DNA of 64,000 bases. Origin: Haliclona indistincta. Its lineage: Eukaryota; Porifera; Demospongiae; Haplosclerida; Chalinidae. The notes beneath the pieces were generated by a model that saw nothing but the letters and a program-made list of their open reading frames with translations, searched no databases and was not told the origin of the DNA. Location of the stretch: the NCBI GenBank assembly GCA_964017065.1, contig OZ024789.1, positions 5,956,191-6,020,190 of the forward strand, written 5' to 3'. Of this stretch, positions 10,698 through 22,015 are shown one piece after another (the first letter of the stretch is position 1; every line of letters starts with the position of its first letter). The position numbers were made by a program, and so were the translations under genes.

Positions 10698-10872
10698 CAT
10701 CTAGTAATGAGATTCACAACATCAATGAATTTAGTTTAGCTCCACCCATTCATGTGGCCCGGATTCTTCACGCATCCTTTCTTCTCAGCTTCTCTGATAT
10801 ATACCCTGTCTGAGCTTGATCTTGATTGTGGTCGCCGTTACATGCTGATACCGTGTGACTACCTCTTGAGAT

Positions 10873-11493
10873 ATGGCTACTCCTCAGCGTGAGTAGGCGT
10901 GTTTGTCTAGATACCAACTGTTAGCCGGTATTTTGTTATACCCCTCACAGCGAAGGACAGGTACGAGCCTGATGCTCGTGCTGGACACCAAATGATTCGT
11001 GTTGGTAGTAACGTGTATATGTGGGCTGGAGGGGTGGATGGTATGCCACGAGTACACGACAGTCAAGAAAAGAGTCGGTTTATATCCTGTGTGGAGGTAT
11101 TCCACTCTGAGAGAGGAGACTGGACACGTCAGCCAACAAGTGGAGCTCCTCCACTGGGAGTGTTTGGATATGGCTGTACTGCAGTGGGTGATGCACTCCA
11201 CTTCTTTGGTGGTTACTGTAACCATGATGACTGCTTTCATAACAGTATTCACTCATTGAGCACATCGTCCCTTCACTGGGTGGAGTTATCACCCACCACA
11301 TCAGAGGGTGGAGCACCGATGAGAAAGGGTTACTGTGGTACAGTAGCATTTAAAGATGGCGAGGAGAACATCTTGTACATAGTAGCAGGGTATGGTCCTC
11401 CTCCATCATATCATCAGCCTGGAGCACAGTATAAAGCTATCAGTGCAGGTGATGTCAGATGCAATGAGCAGCACATGTTCTCACTGAGTACAA
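10873..11493 (+). CDS. 5' fragment of a Kelch-GTPase-Death gene (copy 0)
   Basis: Exon 1 (10873-10888, 16 nt, encoding MATPQ plus one base) and exon 2 (10951-11493, 181 codons of Kelch repeat) match the other copies in splice sites and phase. Kelch signatures include QMIRVGSNVYMWAGG, GCTAVGDALHFFGG and GTVAFKDGEENILYIVAGYG. The intron after exon 2 contains two foreign inverted-repeat elements, and its continuation reaches 12915, where a run of N begins. Exon 3 onward is not present before the next copy's UTP20 exons. The gene is therefore either truncated or hidden in the assembly gap. Confidence 0.85.
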
Positions 11494-11633
11494 GTGAGTG
11501 ATACTGTACATACATGTACTATAAGTGTTGGAACAGTTTACTAATGTATGTAGAGATAGTGCTTGTGTACTAGCTCAGTTTGTCTATCATTATTATCACT
11601 ATGATAGTAAAAGCATGAGTAATACAAAATGTA

Positions 11634-12027
11634 GAAAATCAAAAAGATTTCTATCGAAATCAAAAGGATGTAGGGTTGTGAAATCTACCACTGGTCCACA
11701 ATGTAATCTAACAAGGAACAAGCATGGAATGGTAACACGATTGACTTGCTAACAGACCATAGATCCCTACATCAGTGGCTGCTGTGGTTGGCTATAGCTA
11801 ATTCAGCTAGTTGCTGTTGACTGACACCTTAAATTGAATTGGATTCAGCTTGTGACAAAATAATTATTGATCTTATGTACAGCCACTGATGTAGGGATCT
11901 ATGGTCTGTTAGCAAGTCAATCGTGTTACCATTCCATGCTTGTTCCTTGTTAGATTACATTGTGGACCAGTGGTAGATTTCACAACCCTACATCCTTTTG
12001 ATTTCGATAGAAATCTTTTTCATTTTC
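11634..12027. mobile_element. MITE with 148 bp terminal inverted repeats (GATGTAGGG family)
   Basis: The arms 11634-11781 and 11880-12027 are almost perfect reverse complements, with about 98 bp between them. Core words are AAAAGGATGTAGGG, GTGGTAGATTTCACAAC and ATCCCTACATCAGTGGCTG. Related degenerate copies lie at 48655-49005 and 55440-55800. No coding capacity. It interrupts the second intron of the Kelch fragment. Confidence 0.9.
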
Positions 12028-12184
12028 TTGTTTGTGTCCTTTTTCATTTTCAGTGAAGTGCAGTTCAATATCATCCATGTACTGAGTCGTCTTTGTCATG
12101 GTTTCCACCATTGGTTTAGTTTTCCTGTTGTTGATGGCTTTTCTTTATTATTAACAATTTTGAACTTGTAGCTAAAAATATTTG

Positions 12185-12842
12185 TTATGTGGTACATATC
12201 AGCTCGCCTACGCATTCGAATGCATACGAGCCCCGCCCACACTTATTTGTAGACCTGTACGTCGGTTATAATTATCTGGCAAGCGCAGAATGGCGATCCT
12301 ACAGAGCTTGCCCTTATTCGAAGACTCCAGACAAATATGTGTTCTCCATGATCCATACGGCATGGCGATACTCAAGCTAGTGCTTGGTCACGTGCGCTAG
12401 CCATTGCTTGGTCACGTGCGCGCGTGTTGCGCAATAATGGCGTCTATCTAACACTTAGCTGACAATGGATCACGATCGAGAACTCGCGGAATTTAGATCG
12501 CCGTTTCGCTAAAAACAATGTTCAAAAGGCACCTGCCAGGAGAATTTCACGAATGTTCGTGGGTGTTTTGGTCTCGGCACTGCTCGCGTAAAGGCGCTAG
12601 GCGAGTTGAAGAAAGAAAGAAGAAGAAGAAGACGAAGATGACGAAAGTCGATTTTCACCGTTTTCAGGTTCGTCACTTTAGCAACAATTTCGAGCAATCT
12701 CCTTGCTACTGCAAGATGGGGCAACGCCAGAGAGCAGATCTAAGTGTCTTTGGACGTATAAAATTCATCACCAGGCGTAATATCAGCGTTTGAACGCTAA
12801 TACATTGTATGTAGCCGCCATCTTGTTTTCTCGTTCAACCCT
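12185..12842. repeat. One-ended copy of a large TIR element (GATGGCGGCTAC family)
   Basis: This segment is the reverse complement of about 46913-47400. Shared words include ACTCCAGACAAATATGTGTTC, GCTAGTGCTTGGTCACGTGCG and, at the end, TGTAGCCGCCATCTTGTTTTC followed by GTTCAACCCT. Only one terminal end is visible. The frame at 12518-12793 is a by-product and I do not call it a gene. Confidence 0.75.
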
Positions 12843-12915
12843 ACATAGGGAGACACTACCGTGTCTCCCTAATATTTTACATGTACGTTGTACCATTGAG
12901 TGGTTTTATACCAGT

Positions 12916-13115
12916 NNNNNNNNNNNNNNNNNNNNNNNNNNNNNNNNNNNNNNNNNNNNNNNNNNNNNNNNNNNNNNNNNNNNNNNNNNNNNNNNNNNNN
13001 NNNNNNNNNNNNNNNNNNNNNNNNNNNNNNNNNNNNNNNNNNNNNNNNNNNNNNNNNNNNNNNNNNNNNNNNNNNNNNNNNNNNNNNNNNNNNNNNNNNN
13101 NNNNNNNNNNNNNNN
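12916..13115. other. Assembly gap, 200 N
   Basis: Exactly 200 unknown bases, the usual placeholder length of a scaffold gap, so the true length is unknown. Left of it is the Kelch intron just before exon 3; right of it the sequence starts within the UTP20 3' region (equivalent to 27857). The remainder of Kelch copy 0, and possibly a whole further repeat unit, may be missing here. Confidence 0.97.
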
Positions 13116-13598
13116 TGTGGTGGTTCAACTGTAGCTTATAGTCACCTAACAAACAAGTGAGCTATGTTAGAGCTGCAAGATGATACCATATTGTTCCTGC
13201 CCACCCATCTGTGTCTGTAAAACAGGTACCTCGTTTTGTAATGTGTACTACTAGCTAGCTGTCTATCAACTGTACATTACAACTGTACGTAGAACTTTGG
13301 GTGCAGTGAGGCACATTTGCCCCACGGGCTTATAGAAATAACGACTGTGCTATAGGTTGGTCCATATAGCACCAGCTCACAGCAGCTGCTCAACTAGTGC
13401 ACTGTGGGTGCCCATGGTGTACGTGTGACCCGGACTTGAGGCAATGAAATATTGTGCTTTTTTGCTAGTAGTGTCTAGTGACGAACCTTGGAAGCCACTA
13501 AAACAAAGCACTGATAGTTGTAGAATAGTGATGTTTTTAACCCGTAACGCAGATGTATTTAAAATTCCTGGATCACACTCTATTCTTCTTCTGTACAG

Positions 13599-14517
13599 GC
13601 GTTGCCATAGCGATGGGTGAGCAGGGACTAGGTGAATGGGTGAGCAAGATGTTGCCACCTCTGTACAAGGAACTCAGTGCAGCAGGTGATGTGATGAGCA
13701 GGTAAGAGACTGCTGATGGTGCATCTGTGGGTGATATGTAACTGTAGTGGAAGGCCTGGGTACGAGGCTAGATCTAGCTTGTAATATCTGTTGCTGTCAG
13801 GACCAAGAGAAGAACAGCACTTCAGGTATACACTATAGCCTAGTACCTCGGCGCCAAATAGAACGCCTAGTTTCAAATGTATACACACATGCGCGAAATT
13901 TTCCCAACATTCCAGGAATACCGGATATTTTCCGTTACGTTTGTGACATGTGTACTGACCTCGTGCTTCAGTTTTGCTGACGAAGAAATTCGAATACTAA
14001 CGAACGACAAGACGTAGTTGGCAGCAAACTTGAACATACATGTACAATATCCACGGTTGGTTAGATGTCCGTACTGGCACGATGTGAAAGCATGCTATAG
14101 CTGTCCCCGCCCATTTATTAGGGCATGCGTGTGCATTTGATACTAGGCGTTAATTTAACGACTAGGTACTAGGCTAGTATACACTACTGCTACAAGCAAT
14201 TTTTAACTACTCAAAAATTAAAATTAACAAAATTTAATTTATCATAAAGCATAATTTATTAGTGAACTATTAAGATTTTTTCTTTCTCTTCAAGTGAATA
14301 GTACTGCACTAACAATACTTTACCAGTGAAGTCACTAGTGGCTCCTCATTCTTCTCAACTCTCTTCACTGCAGGCAGTCACTGAGCCAGAGAGAAGCGTG
14401 AGATGCAAGCATCGTAAACACTTGCTAAAGCGGGAAGCTAGGAAGAGGAAAAGTGTTTGTAAACCAGCTGCTCAGGCTCACTATAGTCCATTCTTAGTGA
14501 AGAGAGTCAAACAATAA
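13599..14517 (+). CDS. UTP20: UTP20 C-terminal exons (intact partial copy)
   Basis: Three exons splice in phase: 13599-13701 (AIAMGEQGLGEWVSKMLPPL...), 13800-13824 (a 25 nt exon encoding TKRRTALQ after a split Arg) and 14374-14517 (AVTEPERSVRCKHRK..., stop TAA). The pattern LPPLYKEL, then a basic segment, AVT-P-E and a Lys/Arg-rich end matches the C-terminus of UTP20, a HEAT-repeat scaffold of the nucleolar small-subunit processome (18S rRNA maturation). Only the last tens of residues are present; the upstream body would lie in or beyond the gap. In this copy the reading frame and splice sites are intact, unlike the copy at 28.3-28.8 kb. Confidence 0.72.
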
Positions 14518-14793
14518 TAGTGTGTTAGTGTGATCATCTGATGATATGATGTGATGATCAGTCAATTGATCGAGTTGATTGTGATGGTTTGGTACTGAGT
14601 GTTCCAACAGAGACTGCACTGTCAGCTGATAGTAGGTGGAGCTCATCTAGTAATGAGATTCACAATATTAATGAATTTAGTTTAGCTCCACCCATTCCTG
14701 GGATTCCTTTCTTCTCGGATATATACCCTGCTGATCTTGATCTTGATTGTGGTCGCCGTTACATGCTGATACTGTGTGACTACCTCTTGAGAT
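14518..14793 (+). promoter_or_regulatory. Conserved block between UTP20 end and Kelch-gene ATG
   Basis: About 275 bp containing GATGATCAGTCAATTGATCG and GGTGGAGCTCATCTAGTAATG. The same block precedes the second gene (28824-29104, then cut by the transposon) and the third (60952-61260), and part precedes copy 0 (10697-10872). Conservation of a non-coding block between convergent-free, head-to-tail genes suggests promoter and 5' UTR. I cannot place a TATA box or start site with confidence. A frame runs through it in some copies, but the 16 nt first exon explains the splicing better. Confidence 0.4.
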
Positions 14794-17700
14794 ATGGCGA
14801 CTCCTCAGCGTGAGTAGGCGTGTTTGTCTAGATACCAACTGTTAGCTAATTTCTTACTCCTCACAGCGAACGACAGGTACGAGCCTCGTCCTCGTTATCA
14901 ACACCAAACCATTCGTGTTGGTAGTAACGTTTACATGTGGGCTGGATGGGTGGACGGTATGCCAAATGTACACGACAGTCAAGAAAAGAGACGGTTTCTA
15001 TCCTGTGTGGAGGTGTTCCACTCTGAGAGAGGAGACTGGACACGTCAGCCAACAAGTGGAGCTCCTCCACTGGGAGTGTGTGGATATGGCTGTGCTGCTG
15101 TGGGTGATGCACTCCACTTCTTTGGTGGTAACTGTAACCATGATGACTGCTATCATAACAGTATTCACTCATTGAGCACATCGTCCCTTCACTGGGTGGA
15201 GTTATCACCCACTACATCAGAGGGTGGGGCTCCGATGAGGAAGGGTGACTGTGGTACAGTAGCATTTAAGGATGGAGAGGAGGACATCTTGTACATAGTA
15301 GCAGGGTATGGCCCTACTCCATCATATCATCAGCCTGGAGCACAATATGAAGCATTTGCTAGTGATTATGTCTTCTGCAATGAGCAGCACATGTTCTCAC
15401 TGAGTACAAGTGAGTGATACTGTACATGCATGTACTATAAGTGTTGGAACAGTTTACTAATGTATGTAGAGATAGTGCTTGTGTACCTTCTCAGTTTGTC
15501 TATCATTATTATCACTATGATAGTAAAAGTATGAGTATATACATGTGTATATTGTACATGTACGTTGTACCATTGAGTGGTATTATACCAGTAGTATAGT
15601 GAGAGATGATGTCATCACCTCCTGCAGGAGAGTGGAGCTCACCAAACATTACTGGACAGCCTCCTCCTCCATTGTCCGATTTCACACTTACTCCAGTGGG
15701 TGAGAGAAAAGCTGCACTGTTTGGTGGCCAGAATGAATCAGGAGCATACATGTTCAGTGATGACCTGTTGATAGTTGAGCTGAGTAGAGATACTGTGGTG
15801 AGTGTTATGAGGATTGTGTGATGGTGTGGGTTATACATTGATCAATGGTTAGACCAACACAAAACACTATTCTACTGTATACAGTAGAGGACAATAAAAG
15901 AATATCGTTGTCGTTCTACAATAGTCATGCATGATGAAACCTGGTATTAACGCTAGTCGTACGATTGAGCAAGTACGCTCCCTGGTACACCTCGTGTCTG
16001 TGTTAGACGATTGTGACACCAAGAGTATGTTTACTATGGAAGATACAGCTAAGTGTGGGCTCCGTTGAGCACTAGACAAGCGTCGTCTATCGCTAAAACA
16101 GAATAGTTCACAATGGATAATGCGTTGTAGATCAAAGCAGGAGCGCTGAGTACTGGCTTACTGAGTTCAAAATAGCCTGAATTCAAAAGTAAATAGAAAA
16201 TCAGATGAATTATTCTTGTTTCTAGGACAGTAGCAACCTCCATCCGGGACGCGGGACACAGGCAGAAAATCTGTGACTGTCCTAGATTTTTTGGGACGAT
16301 TGACACCTATGCGAAGTCGATACGTTCGGTCCATTAGGCAGTCGGGCGTAGGGGTGAGCTCAATATTCCGTAATGATTTGGGAAATTGTGAAAGAATTTT
16401 CAAAGCCTCTTGCACCCCAAAGTAAATCATAATTCAAAATTTTATGTAAATTTGACTAAAGGAGTGTATTCTGATAGACAGTACAGTGCATTACACGTAA
16501 AAACATCAATGATCTTCCAGTACAATGGTCACCAAGCTACAAATACAAGAACTGTGTTGCTGTATTGTGTCTATTGTGTCTGTGTTGCTATAAATTTTCG
16601 ATGACCTCTGTGATCACTTGTCAATGGAAGAGCAAACCCACAACCAGCATCAGGAAGTTGGTAAGATCCTCTAGCAATAGTAATCCCTTACTAGTTGCTT
16701 CGAAAGTTATTCAGAAGCATCATTCGAAAAGTTCATGTAGACCAACATGATACATGAGACAATCCAGTTTTTCTGGCTCCTTTCCTTCTTCATTTTGTGT
16801 AAACAGCTGGAGTACTTTTTGGAATAATTATTCCAATTATGCATTTTGTAATTCAGTCTCTCCACCTCACGATCGGTCAGGATTTGCTGCCGTAATGCAC
16901 TTTGGTGTGTACTAAATACAACTAAAGGCATGGTCCGACAAGCCCAGTCTTGTCTTGTGCTGACACCCAACTGCCTAATAGACCTCAATTAGGATGCACG
17001 ATCGACCTCGTGTAGTATGATCGGTCTCATTTGGTTTGCAAACAGTCTCGGTCGTTCTGTTACTGGCCTCATTTGATTTGCAACCGACCTCATAAAATTA
17101 TTTGTGCAATCTCATAAGAGCAACCGAATTTTGACACTAACTACACGCCATGGTATGAGAACTGTAAATATGCAATCGATTTGCAATCGTACAAACAACA
17201 ATGAACGTTTAGTTTTATTGTCCTCTACTGTACATACAAATAGCTGCATATTGTGTACAGTGTAATCACATACACTATTGCTAACACATCATGTTATGTG
17301 CTGTGAGCATGTCTGTTATAAAGTGATAGCCCAGGATGAGTCTGCTCTTCCTCTTACCAGCACTGGACCAGGATCAACAAGCCTATCAACCGATCAGTGG
17401 AATGGCCTAAGAGGAGAAGGTATCATGCTACCACATGTGTGAGTGGTCCACTACTAGTGATAGTGGGAGGACTCAGTGGGTTGAGTACTATCAGTGACTG
17501 TTGGATTAGTGACCTCACTACAAACCAGTGGAAGAAGGTATAGTGTTTGTATCTTAGACACTTTCAAGATTGGTTTGATATTGTATTCATTCTTCAGCTA
17601 TCCCTCCCTGACTCTGTGACTGAACGAAGTTATCACTCACTTTCTGCTCTACAGCTATCACCACACAGTGTGTTGCTGGTAATATTTGGTGGACTGAGAT

Positions 17701-20700
17701 CAGTTGGTTCTGATAAACTATCCCACACTGCCGTCATTGAATTGAGTGAGTACTATCAATGTATTGTCCATGCAGTACAGCAGCTATAGTGACAGACACT
17801 GGGCAGTGGTACAGGTGTACTGCTGACATAACAGCTCCTTTCTCCCATGCAGTCCTGCAGGAAGATGGCGGGCAGTGGGTGGTGGGTAGGATATTAGAGG
17901 GAGCAGCCTTGGAAGACAAGAGAGTGTACCAGCAGATGTACCGGGAGATGATACAATACAATGGTTAGTTCTTTTATTTACACGTGTTGTGTAAAGCAAT
18001 TTTTATGCTTTTTCAGATGCCAAGGCGTCACTGGGAGTAACAGTCATCATGAATATCACCAACATTGGTACCCAGGGCTATCCCGGCACAGGAAAAACAT
18101 CAATTCTTGACCTTGCCATGGGGAAAGAGCCAGCCCCTCAAAGGAACAGTACCGGCTGTATTGATCCACCCTCTCGCTACATGCTGATCAATAGTGAAGC
18201 TGATTCCAGTGCAGCACAAGTGGAGTGGGAGAATGTCACTACAGACAAGATGTTTGAAATGGTTTGTGGAGCAGTAAAGAAGACCATTGAGGAAAGTCCA
18301 TTGGACAAGGCTCTGGTCCATTCAGACAAGCCTGCAGTAGCAGCACTACCAGTAGCAATAGACACTAGCTCACTTGCTGCAAACGACACTGCTGCAGAGT
18401 ATGACTCAACTCCTGTTGGCAATGAACTGGTCCCTCCTACACCACCACCACCAGCAGCAGCAGTAGCAGGCAGTGCTAATCAGATACCAGCAGCAGCTGA
18501 GCCTTCTCTTGATCCTTATTCTCCAGTGGCTAACGTTGGCTTTACTTGGTTTCCTGATCTGCTCAAAGAACTGTACAGCAGCAGAAGTTCTGGTGTAATC
18601 TTCAACTCCCACTGGATGATGGTGACTGATTGTGGTGGCCAACCACCATTTCTCGATGCAGCCGCTCTTTTCCTTCGAAACAGCTGTCTTCAAATCTTTC
18701 CTCTCAAACTCAATGAGCCCTTGTGCAAAATAGCAGAGTTTTCTTATTTCTTTAGTGGCAAGTCTGCCAACTGTGATCAATTTGATGTAGTGTTGAGCAA
18801 TCAACAGATAATGGAGACTCTAGCCAAGTCTACAGCTTCTATTCAGCCGCCATACACACCGTCAGCAACTGAGTGTCCAAAGGGAGCTAAATTCACAATC
18901 GTGAGCACATTTGAAGATGAGGCACACCATTGCAGTGAAACAGTAGCAGAGAAGGAGACGATTCTCAAACAAGTCCTCGAACCGTACAAAGCATTCCGAG
19001 TGCAGCTGGGTAGCAAGGTGATCCTGCCTATCAATGCCGTCGCCATGGACACTGAGACCAAGAAAGAGCGGACAGAGTCAGCAAAGAAACTTCGACGACT
19101 ATTGAAAAAGGCAAATGTGACAATGAAAGTAGAGGTAAAGCTGCGCTGGTTTGGGTTTCTCCTGAGCATGCTGACTATAGCTGAGAAGGATAGTAAAGCC
19201 ATACTTACACTTAGTGAGTGCTATAGACTCGGAGACTCTCTTGAGATGGACGAATCAGAGACCATGAAAGCAATCCAGTTTTTCCACGATATCAGCCTCA
19301 TCATGCATTTTGATACTCCGAAGCTCAGAGACTCTGTCATCATCGACACCAAACCAGTGCTCAACAAGCTCTCTCGACTAATCACTCTCTCGTTTCTGGA
19401 TGAAGATTTCCTTGCCGAGCACTACGAGGACATTGTCCTTCCTGACGGAGCCAAGGAACTACTCCAGCACCACGGGCGCTTCACCCGGTCCACACTGGAG
19501 TCATGTGTTGAGTTCTCTGAGTCCATTCCATTGCAATTCTTTGTGGACATTCTAGAGCACGTAAAGATAGCGGCTGCGATTGACCAAACATCAGAATACT
19601 TTATCCCTTGCGCTCTACCCTATGCTACTGAAATGCCTGACTCCTCCCACCCATGGGTGATTAGACTGAGAGTAAGACGAGGGGTCGACAAAGAGTATGT
19701 TCCTATCCCAGTGGGTTATCTACCAGCCATTCTAGTCTTCCTTCTCACTATGTTCCCCGATCAGTTTTCTTTAAATCGACACCAGAGGCAATATCGAAAT
19801 GCAATCAAGTTAGAGTATGGTCCTGGAGGAGTGGTCTGTTTAGTGGAGCGCCATCTTCAACTGGAGATACACTATTCTTGCAGCAGCATCAAGAAGCTTC
19901 GCAAAGAGTGCAAAATCATTCGAAATCGCATTTTGGAGTCGATACGTTTGACAGAAGAAAAGCTCCACATCAGAGAAGGTACCATCACCAAGGTGGACTC
20001 TTTCCTATGCTCCTGTGGTGAGGGCAGCAGGGCCCAGCACATCTGTGCCTACAACCCTGAGACACAGATTGTGGAATGTGAGAAGACAAGAGAAGTGTTT
20101 GTATTGGAAGCTCATCATCAGCTGTGGCTAGGTGTGTTGTGATGTAGTCTCTGACGATACATGTGATAATTGTATTGATGTAGGAGCAGCAATGGAGAGC
20201 ACTGCACACTCTATTCACTGCAGTGACGACACCAGTGACAGTCATGAGCTACCACCACTAGCAGCAGTAGCAGAAGGTGAGCACTGTATACTGGTGTGGC
20301 TAGGTCAACCTCAGCTGGTATTATGTGGTATCATGATAATACAGAGAGTGTGTGATCATGATCAGCTTGTGATGATGGATAGTGACTAGTAAACAGTGTT
20401 TACACTAGTAGTCATGTATTATTAGGTACTGCATGTATTACCATATATGGTTGGTAAACATGTAATGTGTTTGTATGTACTACCACTATCTCTTACTATA
20501 CTAACAGTGGTTTATCACAACAGCTCTCTCATGTCATAGTTTGTATTCTAGTGTTGCTCCATTACTCAGTAATTTCCATTATACATTGTATTGTATTGCA
20601 TGCTTGATAGTAGTATATCTCTCAGTTAGGTATTAGTGACTGTGTGTCAGTGGTTCAGTGTTAGATCATTCTTGTGTGACTATAATACCATCTTGTGTGT

Positions 20701-22015
20701 GTAGGTGCCACACCCACACTACTGGATCTTATGGCAATGAAGGGAGCTGATGGTGAACCACTGAGAGTCATTGAAACCATTGCTGCTGGTAACTACAAGA
20801 TGTTTGGAATGTATCTCCTACGAGACAAGAATGGAACAATGGTTGATCTTATCGAGAAGGACCATATCATCAGAGGTGCTGCGAGTGTCACACAAGCCAT
20901 CCTCCAGAAATGGCTGACAAGTGATGCACCTACTCGTACATATCAACACTTGATAGAATGTCTCAGACAGTCTGAACTGGGTGCACTTGCTGAGCTCATT
21001 GAAAACACAACAGTTGGACAAGGTATGCTACCAATAAATTTAAAATTGCAGATTCACAATAATTATTATGAAAGGAGCATAACGATTAAGGTGGCGGTGC
21101 AAGGACTTAATATTCAAATTATTCATAGTTACATGGTTATGTTGTTGTGGTTGAATAACTATTTATAAACAAACCGATCTCCCATAAGAGTATGGCAGAA
21201 ATAATACACGGATGGTTTGTACACGTTTTCTCGACTTCTGAGCAAGAGATCGACGCGCTGTAAACGCAGTGCTATTCAGTAGCATCTTGCGCACAAACGT
21301 ATAGAGCGAATTTTCGTAATAGCGCTTACTTTTTTTACAGCGTAGTTTTTTCTAGTGCACGAACGCTGCTTTGCTACCTTCGCGAACGAATATCGACAAA
21401 TCGCTCTATACGTTTCTGCGCAAGATGGTACTGAATAGTACTGCGTTTACAGCGCGTCGATCTCTAGCTCAGAAGTCGAGAAAACGTGTACAAACCATGT
21501 AGCAGAAGCGAGGTCTTTTGTGCGTACCCGAGAGCGTCACCAGCTCGCCATAGTTGCACGGCAGGTAGTGTTAGACTTGGTCTAATCAATAAAAGCACTT
21601 TTGTGCATATATGCTAAGCAGAAAACAAGATGCAGCACATCAAAGTCCCCCATAAAATCATGCACCGCCCCCTTAATCTCATTATGAAATCTCACAGCTA
21701 TAGTTGTTATTAAAGTTTATAATGTCAAAATAGTGAATGAGTGAATCAAGTATTTCTATTCAAAAATTAAGTTTCTGCATAAAATTAGGATTATTTTAGG
21801 CTATGTAGAAATTGAGCTTGTCGCATGATAATGTTTCACTGCTAAGTGTTCCCTTACACTCTCATACTTCTCTCACTCTAGCTCCCACTGCCTCATCTGC
21901 AGCTACTTCTCTTTGCCAAAAAGAGGACAACAAGGCTATACCAGTGACTAGAGACACCCAGATACCCACAGTGACTAGAGACACCAGTGACCGTGTTCGT
22001 TGTTCTGTTCTATAG
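14794..22015 (+). CDS. Kelch - Roc-like GTPase - COR-like - Death domain protein, gene 1
   Basis: Ten exons join in phase to 1274 aa: 14794-14809, 14867-15409, 15628-15797, 17361-17537, 17598-17745, 17853-17963, 18017-20131, 20184-20276, 20705-21022, 21882-22015. Residues about 7-350 are Kelch repeats. Exon 7 starts the GTPase with P-loop GYPGTGKTS (409-417), a Pro/Ala-rich insert, then DCGGQ (593-597) in the switch II position; a clear NKxD is absent, with TFEDE in its place. Residues about 755-1090 resemble COR (FFHDISLIMHF, 810-820). A 31-residue acidic linker precedes a Death-like domain (about 1125-1230, ILQKWLTSDAPTRTYQHL), and exon 10 adds 44 residues. ROCO proteins such as DAPK1 also pair Roc-COR with Death. 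The protein is probably a cytosolic signalling scaffold; substrate and partners are unknown. Exon 4 has no ATG and is easily missed. Confidence 0.85.
21212..21498. mobile_element. Palindromic MITE in last intron of Kelch-GTPase-Death gene 1
   Basis: Near-perfect inverted repeat: ATGGTTTGTACACGTTTTCT at the left end returns as AGAAAACGTGTACAAACCAT at the right. The inner arms share CTGTAAACGCAGT and AAACGTATAGAGCGA. The central loop is TTTTTTTACAGCG-like. No coding capacity. The equivalent intron of gene 2 lacks it, so it inserted after the duplication. Confidence 0.85.

Noticed and set aside
12518..12793. Lys/Arg-rich frame near the TIR element end
   Set aside because: Falls wholly in repeated element sequence and is not conserved as a frame in the copies at 47 and 49 kb.
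14550..14813. A longer first exon reading through the upstream block into ...RRYMLILCDYLLRYGDSS
   Set aside because: It has no ATG near its start and would need an acceptor inside the conserved CGAACGACAG; the ATG at 14794 gives better splice sites in all copies.
18100..18804. Minus-strand frames opposite the GTPase exon
   Set aside because: They mirror the plus-strand coding exon in each copy and contain no domain; strand shadows.
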